Assembly: GCA_020850325.1 (NCBI GenBank)
Contig: JADZEW010000018.1
Span: 43,228-107,227, forward strand
Direction: 5' to 3'
Source of the DNA: Methanoregulaceae archaeon
Lineage (GTDB): Bacteria; Armatimonadota; Fimbriimonadia; Fimbriimonadales; Fimbriimonadaceae
DNA length: 64,000 nucleotides
Shown here: piece by piece, positions 40,288-49,340 of the stretch
How the letters are laid out: the number at the start of each line of letters is the position of its first letter
How positions within the stretch are numbered: position 1 is the stretch's first letter
Notes under the pieces: generated by a model
The model's database searches: none
What the model was told of the DNA's origin: nothing
Seen by the model: the letters and a program-made list of their open reading frames with translations, nothing else
Position numbers and translations under genes: made by a program

Positions 40288-41467
40288 TCAGCGGCATCGT
40301 CGTCTGCGGTTCGGTCAACCACTCAAGTCCGTCGTTCGTGACTCGCACCATTTCCTCCAATCCGAGGTAGCCCCGACCCGGCAAGGTCACGCCAAGTTCC
40401 AACGTGTACACCTCGTCGGCTTCGATCGGAATGCAGGGCGTACGCCCGTATCGCTCCCAACGCGGGCCTAGCACGGCTCCTCCATCGTGCGCGATACGTC
40501 CAACTTGGTGACCAAAAGCATGGAGATATTCGGGATAGCCCTGAGCAACGAGGAAGGTTCTCGCCGCCTCATCGACTTGCCAGCCCTGGACTCCCGGACG
40601 GAGCACTTCCGCTCCAGCACGGATCGCACCGACTACCGCGCGCAACCCGCGCTCGACGTTCTCGGGCACCTGATCGCCAACGAACCAGCAGCGCTGGATG
40701 TCCGACGCGTACCCGTTCGCGATGACCCCCAAGTCGAGGTGGACGATCATCCCCGGTTCAAGCTTAAGGTGCGCCGATGGGATGCCGTGGCCAATCATCG
40801 AATCGGGGCCAAAGTTCACGATCGGGTTGCCTACTCGGTCCCAAGCGAACCCAAGTCCACGCTGAGTCATTTGCCGATGCACGTGCTGCTGGATGTCCAG
40901 TTCGGAAACGCCAAGGCGGCAGAGTCCGGGAATCTCGTCGAACAGCCGGTTCGTCTCGGCGATCGCTTGCTTCATTCGGGCGATCTCTTCATCGGTCTTG
41001 TGGGCCCGCAGGCGGGTTACCACCGATTCCGCGCTTTCCAAGGCGTCGGCAAACCTGGTCCCTTGGAGGTAGCTGCGGAGCAGCATGAACATGCCGTGAG
41101 AGAGTCCGTCCGCCTTACAGTCGTCGGTCGAGTAGTTGACTCCGATCCGGGGAATGTCGGTTGGAGCCTCTCGCTCGAGCACCTGGACAAGGTCGCTTTG
41201 AATGCCTTGGACATAGGGGATGACCTCATCCCAATCGCCGCTGGCGATCAAGGCGTCGGCGTCGTAGTTACCGACGATTGCTATCTTCTTGCCGGTCGAC
41301 GTGACGAGCAGCGCGCTCTGCCAAGTCAAGCCGCCGTCAAGGATGAGAGGCAGAACGGGATCACATCCCTCCACCGTCTCCCGCACAAAGGTCAGCCAGA
41401 TGTCCAACCCCGACTTCTGGACGAGGCGCGCGGCCTGCTCCAACTTGGCTCGAGTGATCGATCCCAT
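40277..41467 (-). CDS. M24 family Xaa-Pro-type metallopeptidase
   Basis: 396 aa with a creatinase-like N-domain (residues 1-160) and a pita-bread catalytic domain. The five metal ligands are present: Asp in IVHLDLGVIANGYASDIQRC (both Asp residues), His in LHAFGHQVGRIAH, Glu in YTLELGVTLPG and Glu in YLGLEEMVRVT. It is a cytoplasmic dinuclear aminopeptidase of the PepP/PepQ type; exact specificity is unknown. TAAAGT is 6 nt before the ATG. It lies 24 nt after the end of the MFS gene on the same strand. Confidence 0.93.
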   Translation of the reverse strand: MGSITRAKLEQAARLVQKSGLDIWLTFVRETVEGCDPVLPLILDGGLTWQSALLVTSTGKKIAIVGNYDADALIASGDWDEVIPYVQGIQSDLVQVLEREAPTDIPRIGVNYSTDDCKADGLSHGMFMLLRSYLQGTRFADALESAESVVTRLRAHKTDEEIARMKQAIAETNRLFDEIPGLCRLGVSELDIQQHVHRQMTQRGLGFAWDRVGNPIVNFGPDSMIGHGIPSAHLKLEPGMIVHLDLGVIANGYASDIQRCWFVGDQVPENVERGLRAVVGAIRAGAEVLRPGVQGWQVDEAARTFLVAQGYPEYLHAFGHQVGRIAHDGGAVLGPRWERYGRTPCIPIEADEVYTLELGVTLPGRGYLGLEEMVRVTNDGLEWLTEPQTTMPLITG

Positions 41468-41473
41468 GGCGTG

Positions 41474-41479
41474 ACTTTA
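41474..41479 (-). promoter_or_regulatory. -10-like element of the M24 peptidase gene
   Basis: TAAAGT is 6 nt before the ATG at 41467, within the short gap after the MFS gene. Confidence 0.4.
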
Positions 41480-41491
41480 CCGAGTCTCCGC

Positions 41492-42724
41492 TCAATCTGT
41501 TGACTTGTGCTCGTAGTCGCGAAGCGCTCGGGCTCGGCTCCAAAGGGCAGAAACCCCCATACAAGCCAACCCACCGATCGCGATTGAGGCCCGTTCCCCA
41601 GTGAATCGCGCGACCGTTCCCGCCTCGTAGTCGCCAAGCCGGGGGCCGGAAATGAAGAATAGAGATGAGATCGACGTCATTCGGCCGCGCATCGAATCGG
41701 GCGTGGCCAATTGGCGGATGGTTTGCCGCATCACAGTGCTGATCATGTCGGCGGCACCGGTCACCGCCAGGCAGAAGGCGGCAATCGCGAGGGTCGGACT
41801 GAAGGCGAGGCCGACGGTCGCGACGCCGTAGACCCCGACCATTGCGACGACCCACCGGCCCTGATGCTGGATGGTGGGCCGATACGCAAGCACCCCCGCG
41901 GCGAGAAACGCACCGACCGCTGCCGACGCCGAAAGAAGGCCGTATCCCTGCGGCCCGAGATTGAGCATTTTGGAGAGTGCTGGCAGCAAGGCATCGGCGG
42001 CCGAGAAGAACGTCGCCCAGAAGTCGATCCACATCGCGTGCCGGATTAGCGGAGTGCGGTTGACGAAGCGCCAACCATCGCCGATCTGGCGGAAAACATC
42101 GCGCACCGACTTGGGCCGGTCGTCTTCGCCGCCCACTGGGGGCGTGGGGGGAAGCCGCCACACCGCATAAATGACCGCGCTGAAACTGACGGCGTTCAGT
42201 CCGTAGCACAGCGCGAGACCGTTCTCGCCACTCGCGATCAGCAGCCCCGCGGCGACTGGACCGATGACGTCGCTCAGCCGCCACGCAATTCCGTTGACAC
42301 TCGCCGCATTGGGGAAGTGTTGCGCAGGCACCAGACTCACGACGAGAGACTGCCGCGCTGGGCCATCGAACGCCACGGCAATGAACGAGAATCCGACGAT
42401 CGCAAAGATCAACTTCGGAGTCGTATGCCCTCCCCATTCGGTATAGGCAAGAACCAGGGAGCAGAGCGCCATCACCGTTTGGGTCACCAGCATGACGCGG
42501 CGTCGATCCGCCTGGTCGGCCAGCACCCCGCCAAACAAGGTGAAGGTGAGCAAGGGCACAACCCTCACGAGCCCAAGCAGACCAACCGCATAGGAACTGC
42601 CCGTCAGCAGGTAGATGTGATACGCGAGCGCGGCACTCTGAACCTGAGTTCCGGTGTTCGAAAGGAAGTTGCCCGCAAGATATCTTCGGTAGTTGGGATA
42701 TCGGAGCGCGGGAAGTCGGGCCAC
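41492..42724 (-). CDS. MFS transporter (EntS/MFS_3-like exporter)
   Basis: 410-aa major-facilitator protein with about 12 membrane segments. It shows the MFS_3 pattern seen in enterobactin exporter EntS and macrolide exporters: YPNYRRYLAGNFLSNTG near the N-terminus, the loop 2-3 motif LADQADRRRVML and a conserved FDGPARQSLVVSLVP. It is thus a probable drug/metabolite:proton exporter; no substrate can be named. GTG start; TAAAAA lies 9 nt upstream. It may be co-transcribed with the M24 peptidase gene. Confidence 0.9.
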   Translation of the reverse strand: MARLPALRYPNYRRYLAGNFLSNTGTQVQSAALAYHIYLLTGSSYAVGLLGLVRVVPLLTFTLFGGVLADQADRRRVMLVTQTVMALCSLVLAYTEWGGHTTPKLIFAIVGFSFIAVAFDGPARQSLVVSLVPAQHFPNAASVNGIAWRLSDVIGPVAAGLLIASGENGLALCYGLNAVSFSAVIYAVWRLPPTPPVGGEDDRPKSVRDVFRQIGDGWRFVNRTPLIRHAMWIDFWATFFSAADALLPALSKMLNLGPQGYGLLSASAAVGAFLAAGVLAYRPTIQHQGRWVVAMVGVYGVATVGLAFSPTLAIAAFCLAVTGAADMISTVMRQTIRQLATPDSMRGRMTSISSLFFISGPRLGDYEAGTVARFTGERASIAIGGLACMGVSALWSRARALRDYEHKSTD

Positions 42725-42806
42725 GAGCCCGTGTTTTTACCCGGAGAAACTTGAATCTTTTTGAGCAACAGGTATTTTTGCGGGTAAGAATTCGAGAATG
42801 ACTCTG

Positions 42807-42812
42807 TATACT
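42807..42812 (+). promoter_or_regulatory. -10 (TATACT) of the second PEP-CTERM gene
   Basis: TATACT lies 20 nt before the GTG at 42833 with GAGGAG between them, so this transcript has a normal leader. No convincing -35 is seen. The remaining gap 42725-42806 holds nothing else recognisable. Confidence 0.5.
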
Positions 42813-42832
42813 GGGTCTTGAGGAGTGGACAA

Positions 42833-43405
42833 GTGAAGAAACTACTACTATTAGGATTTGGATTGGTGCCGGCAGCTTCGATGGCCGTCGTGTTTGATTT
42901 CAACAATGCCGCGAACGGCCTATATTCGTCCGTCTCCCAGACTGTTAGCGGTTACACCGCGACGGCTACGGGCGTGGGCGGCAATATCACCGTTCTTGCT
43001 TGGCAGGGTTCGCCGGTCGTCGCTGGCGGTGCCAGTGGTGCATGGCTTCCGACGCGCGTGGATTTCTCGGCCCCGATGTCTTCGGTGACCGCGATGTTCG
43101 GCGATAACGGCGTCGATGATGATGACTTCGTTGTGCTGCGCGCGTACAGTGCGGCCGATGCGTTGGTCGATTCTCAGTCGTACTACTACGGCATGAGCTC
43201 CGGCTTTGCTTCGCTGACCGTCACCGGCGCAAACATCGCCTACGTGATCGGCACGACAACCGCACAGGGTCCTCAGTTCAACCAAGGATTGCCGAACTCG
43301 GTGGTCTGGGATAACTTCTCCGCCCAGCCAGTTCCCGAGCCTGCGACGATTGCCGCCCTTGGCCTCGGTGTGGCAGCTTTGGCGCGACGACGAAATCGCC
43401 GCTAA
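42833..43405 (+). CDS. PEP-CTERM exported protein
   Basis: 190 aa. The GTG start follows GAGGAG at 7 nt. Signal peptide KKLLLLGFGLVPAASMA, a beta-sandwich body (VVFDFNNAANGLYSSVSQTV, FSAPMSSVTAMFGDNGVDDD, FASLTVTGANIAYVIG) and the sorting tail VPEPATIAALGLGVAALARR plus basic residues. The body has the look of a small carbohydrate- or Ca-binding sandwich, but no family is certain. A strong terminator follows, so it is monocistronic. Confidence 0.88.
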   Translation: MKKLLLLGFGLVPAASMAVVFDFNNAANGLYSSVSQTVSGYTATATGVGGNITVLAWQGSPVVAGGASGAWLPTRVDFSAPMSSVTAMFGDNGVDDDDFVVLRAYSAADALVDSQSYYYGMSSGFASLTVTGANIAYVIGTTTAQGPQFNQGLPNSVVWDNFSAQPVPEPATIAALGLGVAALARRRNRR

Positions 43406-43425
43406 TCCAAACGAATCCCATAGCA

Positions 43426-43460
43426 AAGAAAGCCCCACCGATTCGGTGGGGCTTTCTTGT
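43426..43460. terminator. Bidirectional Rho-independent terminator
   Basis: AAGAAAGCCCCACCG and CGGTGGGGCTTTCTT form a perfect 15-bp stem with a 3-nt loop and A/T flanks on both sides. It separates the PEP-CTERM gene from the convergent end of pilQ. Confidence 0.92.
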
Positions 43461-43476
43461 TGATGGCTAGCTTGAA

Positions 43477-46260
43477 CTAGCCTCCGAGTCGCTTCGGATC
43501 CTCGCGCTTCGGCTGGGCTTCGTCACCCTTTCGGTCCTCATCAACGACCTTGGCCGTGAGGAAGAACACGATTTCGCTGCGGCGCTTCGTCTTGTCCTGA
43601 CGAGAGAAGAGCTTGCCGATCAGAGGCAGATCCTTGAGGATCGGAATTCCGCTGTTCGTGATCGTGTCGGAGTCCTGAATCAGGCCACCGATGGCGATCG
43701 TTTCTCCGCTCCGGATGTTCATCGTGCTCTGTGCAACCCGCAGACTGGTTTGCGGAAGGTTTCCGCCACCCGGAACCGGCGTGAAGCCCGTCAGCGTGCT
43801 GACGACCGGACGCAGGTCGAGGGTGATCCGGTTGTCACCGCCGATTCGCGGGAGTACCGCCAATCGAACTCCGACCGGGAGTTCCTTCGAGGTCACCGTC
43901 GTACCGTTCTGGGTCGATTGGATGCTCTCGATGTAGCGGATCACGTCACCGACGAACAACTCGCTCTGGCGCCCATCCACACCCATCAGGTTGGGGCGGG
44001 CGATCAGATTGCGATCATTAGCGATCTCATCGAGTGTGCCGAGGATGTTCGCCACGGCGTTGCCTGCGAATCCGAGCGATCCGCTCACGGTTCCCGGGGT
44101 GCTGGACGTATCACCAAGACCCTGGTTGAAGCGCAGCGCTCGCACCGTACCGCCGGTGAGAATGTTCCAATCTAGGCCGATGCGCAGGGCATCTTCACGG
44201 CGGAGATCCATGACTCGGAGCTCGATAGCTACCTGCTTCGGTGCTACGTCGATCGTCTCGAGGTAGCGAAGCGCTTCATCGATCTTTGACTTGCTTCCCC
44301 GAAGCATGAGCTTCATTGGGAAGGCAAAGGCCTCGAACTTCCGGAACGGGAGCGCGATACCGCTTACCTCACCCTTGTCAGGCTCCAAGAGTTCGCCAGC
44401 ACCCTGAGCTTGGCCACCCTGCTGACCGGCGTTGCCGCCTGCCGCAGCGCCACCAGCGCCCTGAGCACCCTGGCCGTTCGAGGTCTCGGTTGCCTGCTTG
44501 GCCTGGCCTTGATCCTGCGAGAGTCCAGGGTTGCTAACCGCCCCCGGCAGAATGGTCACTTGGAGACCGGGATACTGCATCGTCAAGTCATCGCGAACGC
44601 CCCGCGGATCGAGGTGCCGGACTTCGTAAAGGACATACTCGCCCTCGCCACCGGCGACCGAATCGAGCGCCTGCAGCGTGAGAATGAGGTCAGCGACTTC
44701 ATGTTCTCGGCCACGCATCGTGAGCGTCTGCTCGCCAATCGTGCGCTCGGGAGTCGCGATCACATCGACGCTGCCGACCTTAGCGGAATAGGGTGAGTTC
44801 TTGTCGTACTTACCTCCCGCAATCGTCTGAAGCAGCTGCACAGCGCTGGTGCCCCGAGGGTTGTAAACACTCCGGACGATCGCGCTGGAGGACGGAACCT
44901 CGATGCCTAGGGCATTGCAGATTTGGCCGTCGATCGTCTTCACAGTCTTCTCGAGAATGTCGAGTTGAGACTTCGGACCGATGAGCACTAGGTAGGAGTC
45001 CTTGACCCCCTTCGCCCCGGTTCGTTGTTCGACCGTAGTGGTCTCACCGCTGGCCGTGCCTGACTTAGCATCGCCCCCGGAGGTTGCACCCACGGCGCTG
45101 GTCTGCTCGACGCTGATCTCTTCCGAGGGCAAAACCACCTCGAAGCTGCCACGCGAGCCGTCCATAGGCACGACCTTGAGCACAGCGGCCTTGATCTGGG
45201 TGCCTTCGCCTGAGTAGATCGGCACGACGCGGGTTTCCGCGCCATCCTCGATCTTCGGGAAGCTCTTCAATCGCTCGGCACTAGCGGCTACGACGTAAGT
45301 CGAGCCACTCTTGGCGTACTTGACGCCTGCCAACGTGGTCACCAGATTCAACGCTTCCTCGACGGAGACGTTGGTCAGGGACACGGTGAGCGTGCCCTTG
45401 ACTTCAGGCGACGTCACGATATTGACGCCGGCTTGCATCGCGAGAGCCTTCAGGATCTGCACGACATCGGCATTCACCATGTCGAGCGTAACCGTGCGGG
45501 ATCGTTGCATGCCTCCAGTCGGAACTGGTGTTGTCGTGGTTTTGGCGGGCTCGTGAATCCGTTGCGGCTTGGGAGCCGGCTTGGGAGTCGCCTTTGCCGT
45601 TTGCTTCTTCTCGTAGGGATCGCCATCCGTCAGCGGCTTGGGATCGAGCAGCGACGCGACCGTCGTCTTGCCCGGAAGTTCGATGCTGCCGACCTTAACT
45701 TCCGGCTTCGGACCCACCGGCTCGTCAGATGCACCCTTCGGTGCCGTCGTCAGCGTCTTCCCAGCCGCCAGCTTTGCTTCGTCCGAACCACTCTTGGTGA
45801 TCGGCGTCAGCATCGGCAGGCCGTAGGTTTCGGCCTTGCCATCTGGCTTCCCAAACGTCGGTGCTGGCAGAGTCGTCGCCACCGTAGCGGTGCCACCGAC
45901 CTGTACTGTCCATCCCTTCGTTGACTTGTCAAGCCGCAAGATCGCCTTGGCGTCGTTCAACTTCAGATGAACGCGCACCATTGGCGGTTTTGCGGAGAAC
46001 CAGGTCGTTTGCACGAAAGCCACACCAGCGGTGTTGACGGCTTCGCGCTTCGCCTTGCCCATGAGGTGAGCGGAGAACTCCAGCATGTAAGACGTTCCGC
46101 CCATTGCGCGGATAATCTTGGGCTGGGTCAGGTTCTCGCCCGAAACCTCGACCTTCAGTCCGTTGCTGTCCTTCGTCCATTGGACGTTGGTCAGCTTGCC
46201 TTGGGCAGTCGCTAAGGCCGCAAGCACCATAAGCGAGCTGCCGAGTAAAGCTTTCTTCAT
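43477..46260 (-). CDS. pilQ: Type IV pilus secretin PilQ
   Basis: Outer-membrane secretin forming the pilus exit gate. 927 aa: signal peptide (SSLMVLAALATA), AMIN domain about residues 22-125 (peptidoglycan or envelope binding), a Lys/Pro-rich linker to about 255, a secretin-and-TonB N-domain at 265-335 (VNADVVQILKALAMQAGVNI), further N-domains to about 690 and the secretin barrel to 915 (IAIGGLIQDSDTITNSGIPI then LKDLPLIGKLFS). A Gly/Gln/Ala-rich insert (about residues 580-625) interrupts an N-domain. It is last in the pilMNOPQ operon, overlapping the previous gene by 4 bp. Confidence 0.96.
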   Translation of the reverse strand: MKKALLGSSLMVLAALATAQGKLTNVQWTKDSNGLKVEVSGENLTQPKIIRAMGGTSYMLEFSAHLMGKAKREAVNTAGVAFVQTTWFSAKPPMVRVHLKLNDAKAILRLDKSTKGWTVQVGGTATVATTLPAPTFGKPDGKAETYGLPMLTPITKSGSDEAKLAAGKTLTTAPKGASDEPVGPKPEVKVGSIELPGKTTVASLLDPKPLTDGDPYEKKQTAKATPKPAPKPQRIHEPAKTTTTPVPTGGMQRSRTVTLDMVNADVVQILKALAMQAGVNIVTSPEVKGTLTVSLTNVSVEEALNLVTTLAGVKYAKSGSTYVVAASAERLKSFPKIEDGAETRVVPIYSGEGTQIKAAVLKVVPMDGSRGSFEVVLPSEEISVEQTSAVGATSGGDAKSGTASGETTTVEQRTGAKGVKDSYLVLIGPKSQLDILEKTVKTIDGQICNALGIEVPSSSAIVRSVYNPRGTSAVQLLQTIAGGKYDKNSPYSAKVGSVDVIATPERTIGEQTLTMRGREHEVADLILTLQALDSVAGGEGEYVLYEVRHLDPRGVRDDLTMQYPGLQVTILPGAVSNPGLSQDQGQAKQATETSNGQGAQGAGGAAAGGNAGQQGGQAQGAGELLEPDKGEVSGIALPFRKFEAFAFPMKLMLRGSKSKIDEALRYLETIDVAPKQVAIELRVMDLRREDALRIGLDWNILTGGTVRALRFNQGLGDTSSTPGTVSGSLGFAGNAVANILGTLDEIANDRNLIARPNLMGVDGRQSELFVGDVIRYIESIQSTQNGTTVTSKELPVGVRLAVLPRIGGDNRITLDLRPVVSTLTGFTPVPGGGNLPQTSLRVAQSTMNIRSGETIAIGGLIQDSDTITNSGIPILKDLPLIGKLFSRQDKTKRRSEIVFFLTAKVVDEDRKGDEAQPKREDPKRLGG

Positions 46261-46955
46261 TGCTTGTCCTCGTACTTGTTGTTGCTGGGACTCATCCCAC
46301 TCACTCGAAAGGTCTTAGTCTTGCCGCGATGTTTCACGGTGACCACACCCTTCGAAATCGACATGACCTGGCTATCGCCATCGATGGAGCTACCCACTCC
46401 TACCAGTTTCTGTTTACCAGTAGCATCCGTAAGCAGCACACAAGGACGGTCTCCGACCATGGTTCCTGCTACAGTGTACGGGAAGTCTTCGATACTGGGC
46501 AGTTTTCCACCTGGAATCGGTGTCGAACTTCCCTCTGGCGTCGGCAAGGCGCCCTCACCGATCGGAATCGGCTTGAAGCCCGAACCGCCCATTGTGTTCG
46601 GCCGCATCGGCGGCGTAACTCGTGGTTGCGGAGGGGCTACAGGGTTCGGCTGGGCAGGCGCGCGGTTGGCATCCCAAGCAGCGCCATCGAACGGATCTCG
46701 CGGATTCAGGCGAGCGGCTGCGATCAGCGCCGGATCGACGGCCTCGTCAGTCACTCCTTCCTCCGTGGACTCCGCTTCGGAGCCCTCGGACTTCGCCGCA
46801 GTTGCGGAATCAGCATCGGTGCTCGCTTCCGTCGACTTGGCCACCGTCTCGGCTGGTACATCTGAACCGTCGCCCTTGGCAAACTGAAATGCGCCAACGG
46901 CAATCATGACCAGGAACAGGCTGCCGAGGATGGCAATCTTCTTCTTGTCGTCCAT
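46257..46955 (-). CDS. PilP-like pilus alignment protein
   Basis: 232 aa in the exact position of pilP. It has an N-terminal membrane helix (KIAILGSLFLVMIAVGAFQF), a low-complexity Ser/Thr/Glu/Ala segment (residues about 30-75), the NPRDPF motif seen before PilP/GspC HR domains, a Pro-rich linker and a C-terminal beta domain (VAGTMVGDRPCVLLTDATGK, VGVGSSIDGDSQVMSISKG) that follows the PilP fold. PilP is normally a lipoprotein; here a transmembrane anchor replaces the lipobox, as in GspC. It likely couples PilN/PilO to PilQ. Overlaps at both ends indicate tight coupling. Confidence 0.8.
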   Translation of the reverse strand: MDDKKKIAILGSLFLVMIAVGAFQFAKGDGSDVPAETVAKSTEASTDADSATAAKSEGSEAESTEEGVTDEAVDPALIAAARLNPRDPFDGAAWDANRAPAQPNPVAPPQPRVTPPMRPNTMGGSGFKPIPIGEGALPTPEGSSTPIPGGKLPSIEDFPYTVAGTMVGDRPCVLLTDATGKQKLVGVGSSIDGDSQVMSISKGVVTVKHRGKTKTFRVSGMSPSNNKYEDKQ

Positions 46956-47635
46956 TAGTTGCCCTCCAACTTGGGGGTACGGCCGCTCAGGTTGATGGTC
47001 TTCGTACCTGCGTCCTCGCCGTCATCGCTGGCCTTCGGCGTCGAGCCATCGGCCGGGAACAGGAAGCTGCGCAGTTCGATCGTCACATCGAGGGCTGGCT
47101 TTGCCGCAGGATTCTTGGGGTCCATCTTTGGCTGAAGCGAGACCGTTCTTGCGGCGACGATCTTTGGGAAAGTCGTCAGGCCGGAGATGAATCGAGTAAC
47201 CGCCTGATAGTTGCCGCGACCCTTGACCTCGATGTCGAGCTCGTTGTAGGGCTTGCGTGACTTCTTTGCCGCCTCGCCATTCTCGTCCTTCGCCGCGGTC
47301 GTTGACGCCTGCTTCGGAATCGGACGTACGCCAGTCACCTGGATGCCGCACTCCGTGCCGAGATTCTCTAGCTCCTTGAGGAGGGTCGGCACGTACGCCA
47401 TCTCGGCGACGCTCTGCTCTAAGTGGACGAGCTTGCCTCGGGTGTCGTTCAAGCGATCGATCGCACTTTGAAGCTCTTGCTCGACTTCCTCTTGGTCCTT
47501 TGCTTCCGCGCGAAGCTTCACGACGTCAGCTTTGGCCTCGTTGTATCCCGTGTACTGCATGTACGACAGACCCGACCCCACAACCAGGGTCAAAATCGTC
47601 AGCACGAGAAAGATCTTAGGATTTGGCCCTTTCAT
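46955..47635 (-). CDS. pilO: Type IV pilus assembly protein PilO
   Basis: 226 aa: one N-terminal membrane helix (IFLVLTILTLVVGSGLSYMQ), a coiled coil (about residues 30-75, EVEQELQSAIDRLNDTRGKL) and a ferredoxin-like C-domain (IQVTGVRPIPKQ, YQAVTRFISGLTTFPKIVAA). These are the PilO features; it forms heterodimers with PilN in the inner-membrane alignment complex. A lysine-rich insert and a long Asp/Lys-rich tail are unusual. It starts inside the last codons of pilN and overlaps the next gene by one base. Confidence 0.9.
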   Translation of the reverse strand: MKGPNPKIFLVLTILTLVVGSGLSYMQYTGYNEAKADVVKLRAEAKDQEEVEQELQSAIDRLNDTRGKLVHLEQSVAEMAYVPTLLKELENLGTECGIQVTGVRPIPKQASTTAAKDENGEAAKKSRKPYNELDIEVKGRGNYQAVTRFISGLTTFPKIVAARTVSLQPKMDPKNPAAKPALDVTIELRSFLFPADGSTPKASDDGEDAGTKTINLSGRTPKLEGN

Positions 47636-48237
47636 GCCGATTTCCCCTCCTTCTTGGTCTCATTCCGCTCTTGCGCTTCGACCGTTCCCTCGAGTTCAGC
47701 ATTCACTTCAAACTCGATTTGGTTGCCGGCTTGAGCGGGCTTTTCTTGAGTGAACTTCAGGCCCACATTCGCAAGGTCCGTCGAACCCTGGAGCCGCAGG
47801 ATGAACTCACCAACCAGTTCTTGTCGTTTGCTCAAGCCCTGGAAAGTAAGCGCAACCGGCTTCTTGACGTCGGACTGCATGGCCCGCATCGTCGTCAACC
47901 ACGTCTCGGTTGGCGTGTGCACGGCCAGATGAGCCAATACGCGGTTCCAGCGCGTGCTGGTCTCCTGCGCACCGGTCAGGGTCGTCACCCGCGGAGCCAG
48001 CTTGTTGTACTCGCTGTTAGTGGCCTCGACCTCATCCAAGATCGGCTGAACCTGCTGAGCCTTCACTCGGAGATCCGACGCTTCGTTTTCGGCGGTCTCC
48101 TTAAGCACCAGCAGGAAGCCGAACGAGAGAACCGAAAGGGTGCCAACCGTCGCGAACGACATGAAGAACACCCGAGCAGCTCGCTCGCTCTTCTTAGCGG
48201 CCAGGCGTTGGTCTTGAATTAAGTTGATCAACGGCAT
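47632..48237 (-). CDS. pilN: Type IV pilus assembly protein PilN
   Basis: 201 aa. The N-terminal MPLINLIQDQRLAAKKSER is the cytoplasmic PilM-binding tail, with the INL motif seen in PilN. One membrane helix (residues about 25-47), a coiled coil (QQVQPILDEVEATNSEYNKL) and a small alpha/beta periplasmic domain (VHTPTETWLTTMRAM, RQELVGEFILRLQGSTDL) complete the protein. It bridges cytoplasmic PilM and periplasmic PilO/PilP. Twelve nt separate it from pilM; the 4-bp overlap with pilO shows coupling. Confidence 0.92.
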   Translation of the reverse strand: MPLINLIQDQRLAAKKSERAARVFFMSFATVGTLSVLSFGFLLVLKETAENEASDLRVKAQQVQPILDEVEATNSEYNKLAPRVTTLTGAQETSTRWNRVLAHLAVHTPTETWLTTMRAMQSDVKKPVALTFQGLSKRQELVGEFILRLQGSTDLANVGLKFTQEKPAQAGNQIEFEVNAELEGTVEAQERNETKKEGKSA

Positions 48238-48249
48238 GACATCTTCTCC

Positions 48250-49338
48250 CTAAGCGGCCTTCACCGACGGACGCATCGCTAAACCGGATGCCACCGCCAA
48301 GTCAAGCCCATGGCCGGCCTCGCCAGGTCCGGCATACGAGAATCGAGCGTTATCCAGAGCACCCAAACTGACGGTTGGAATCCCGAGCTTGTGGGCGAAG
48401 TACTCCGCGAGTCCGGGCAGCTTCGCGGCTCCGCCGGAGAGCACAACCGTATCGACCGCTCGGCCGCCGGTGCCTTCTTGCGCCTGCGACTGGAAATAGT
48501 TGAGTGATCGGCGAACCTCACGAATGAGATCGTCGATCAGCGGCTGAACAACCCGCAACGGCGGATTCTCCTTCGGGGCTTCGTCGCCCGCAAGTTCCGA
48601 CAAGTCGAGTTGGGCTTTGCCCGATTCGGCATCGTCTTCGCTCAAGCGGAAGTAGTTCTTCAGCGCATCCGTCCATGTTTGGCCGCCCTGAGACAACGAG
48701 CGCGCCATGGCAAAGGTGCCCTGGCTGATAACACTCATGCTCGTCGTCGATCCGCCGATGTCCACGATTGCGATCGTCTGGCCTTGGTAGGCGTTGGACG
48801 GGTCGCTTTCGAGAAGGCATCGATATGATGCGAACGCCTCGACATCGACCACTTCCACTTCAAGCCCGGCGGCTTCGCAGGCCTTGGTCCGGCTTTCGAC
48901 AATCTCCTTGGGCGCTGCGACAATAAGCACGTCCATCTGATTGTCGTCGGCCTCACCCATGATCTCGAACTCGATGTAACTGTCTTCGACGGAGCTGGGG
49001 ACATAGCGTCCCGCTTCGTACTTGATCGACTTGCGCAGGGTGGCTTCCGGCATCTTCGGGATTCGGACATTACGCACCACGACGGAACCACCAGCAACGG
49101 CGATGCATGCAGCGGTCGCCGCCATATGCGACTCGCGCATCACTTGGCGAATGGCTGCGGCAACCGCTGCCGTGTCAATGACGACGCCTTCCTTAACCGC
49201 ATCGTCTGGGGTGCGTACCCAGCCGACCCGCGAGATCTTCCAGCCTTGACCGGCTCGGTCGATCTGAACCGCCTTGATGGCGTGGTGGCCAATGTCGATG
49301 CCGACATAGCTCGGCTTCTTGAACGGATTGAGTCCCAT
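48250..49338 (-). CDS. pilM: Type IV pilus assembly protein PilM
   Basis: Actin-like ATP-binding protein that holds PilN's tail on the cytoplasmic side. 362 aa with the actin-fold signatures VGIDIGHHAIKAVQI (phosphate 1), VDIGGSTTSMSVI (phosphate 2) and LSGGAAKLPGLAEYFA (adenosine), plus the PilM-specific KYEAGRYVPSSVEDSYIEFE. The ATG at 49338 begins the conserved MGLNPFKKPSYVG, 2 nt after the stop of the HTH gene; GGAGG lies 10 nt upstream within that gene's last codons. Confidence 0.95.
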   Translation of the reverse strand: MGLNPFKKPSYVGIDIGHHAIKAVQIDRAGQGWKISRVGWVRTPDDAVKEGVVIDTAAVAAAIRQVMRESHMAATAACIAVAGGSVVVRNVRIPKMPEATLRKSIKYEAGRYVPSSVEDSYIEFEIMGEADDNQMDVLIVAAPKEIVESRTKACEAAGLEVEVVDVEAFASYRCLLESDPSNAYQGQTIAIVDIGGSTTSMSVISQGTFAMARSLSQGGQTWTDALKNYFRLSEDDAESGKAQLDLSELAGDEAPKENPPLRVVQPLIDDLIREVRRSLNYFQSQAQEGTGGRAVDTVVLSGGAAKLPGLAEYFAHKLGIPTVSLGALDNARFSYAGPGEAGHGLDLAVASGLAMRPSVKAA

Positions 49339-49340
49339 GG

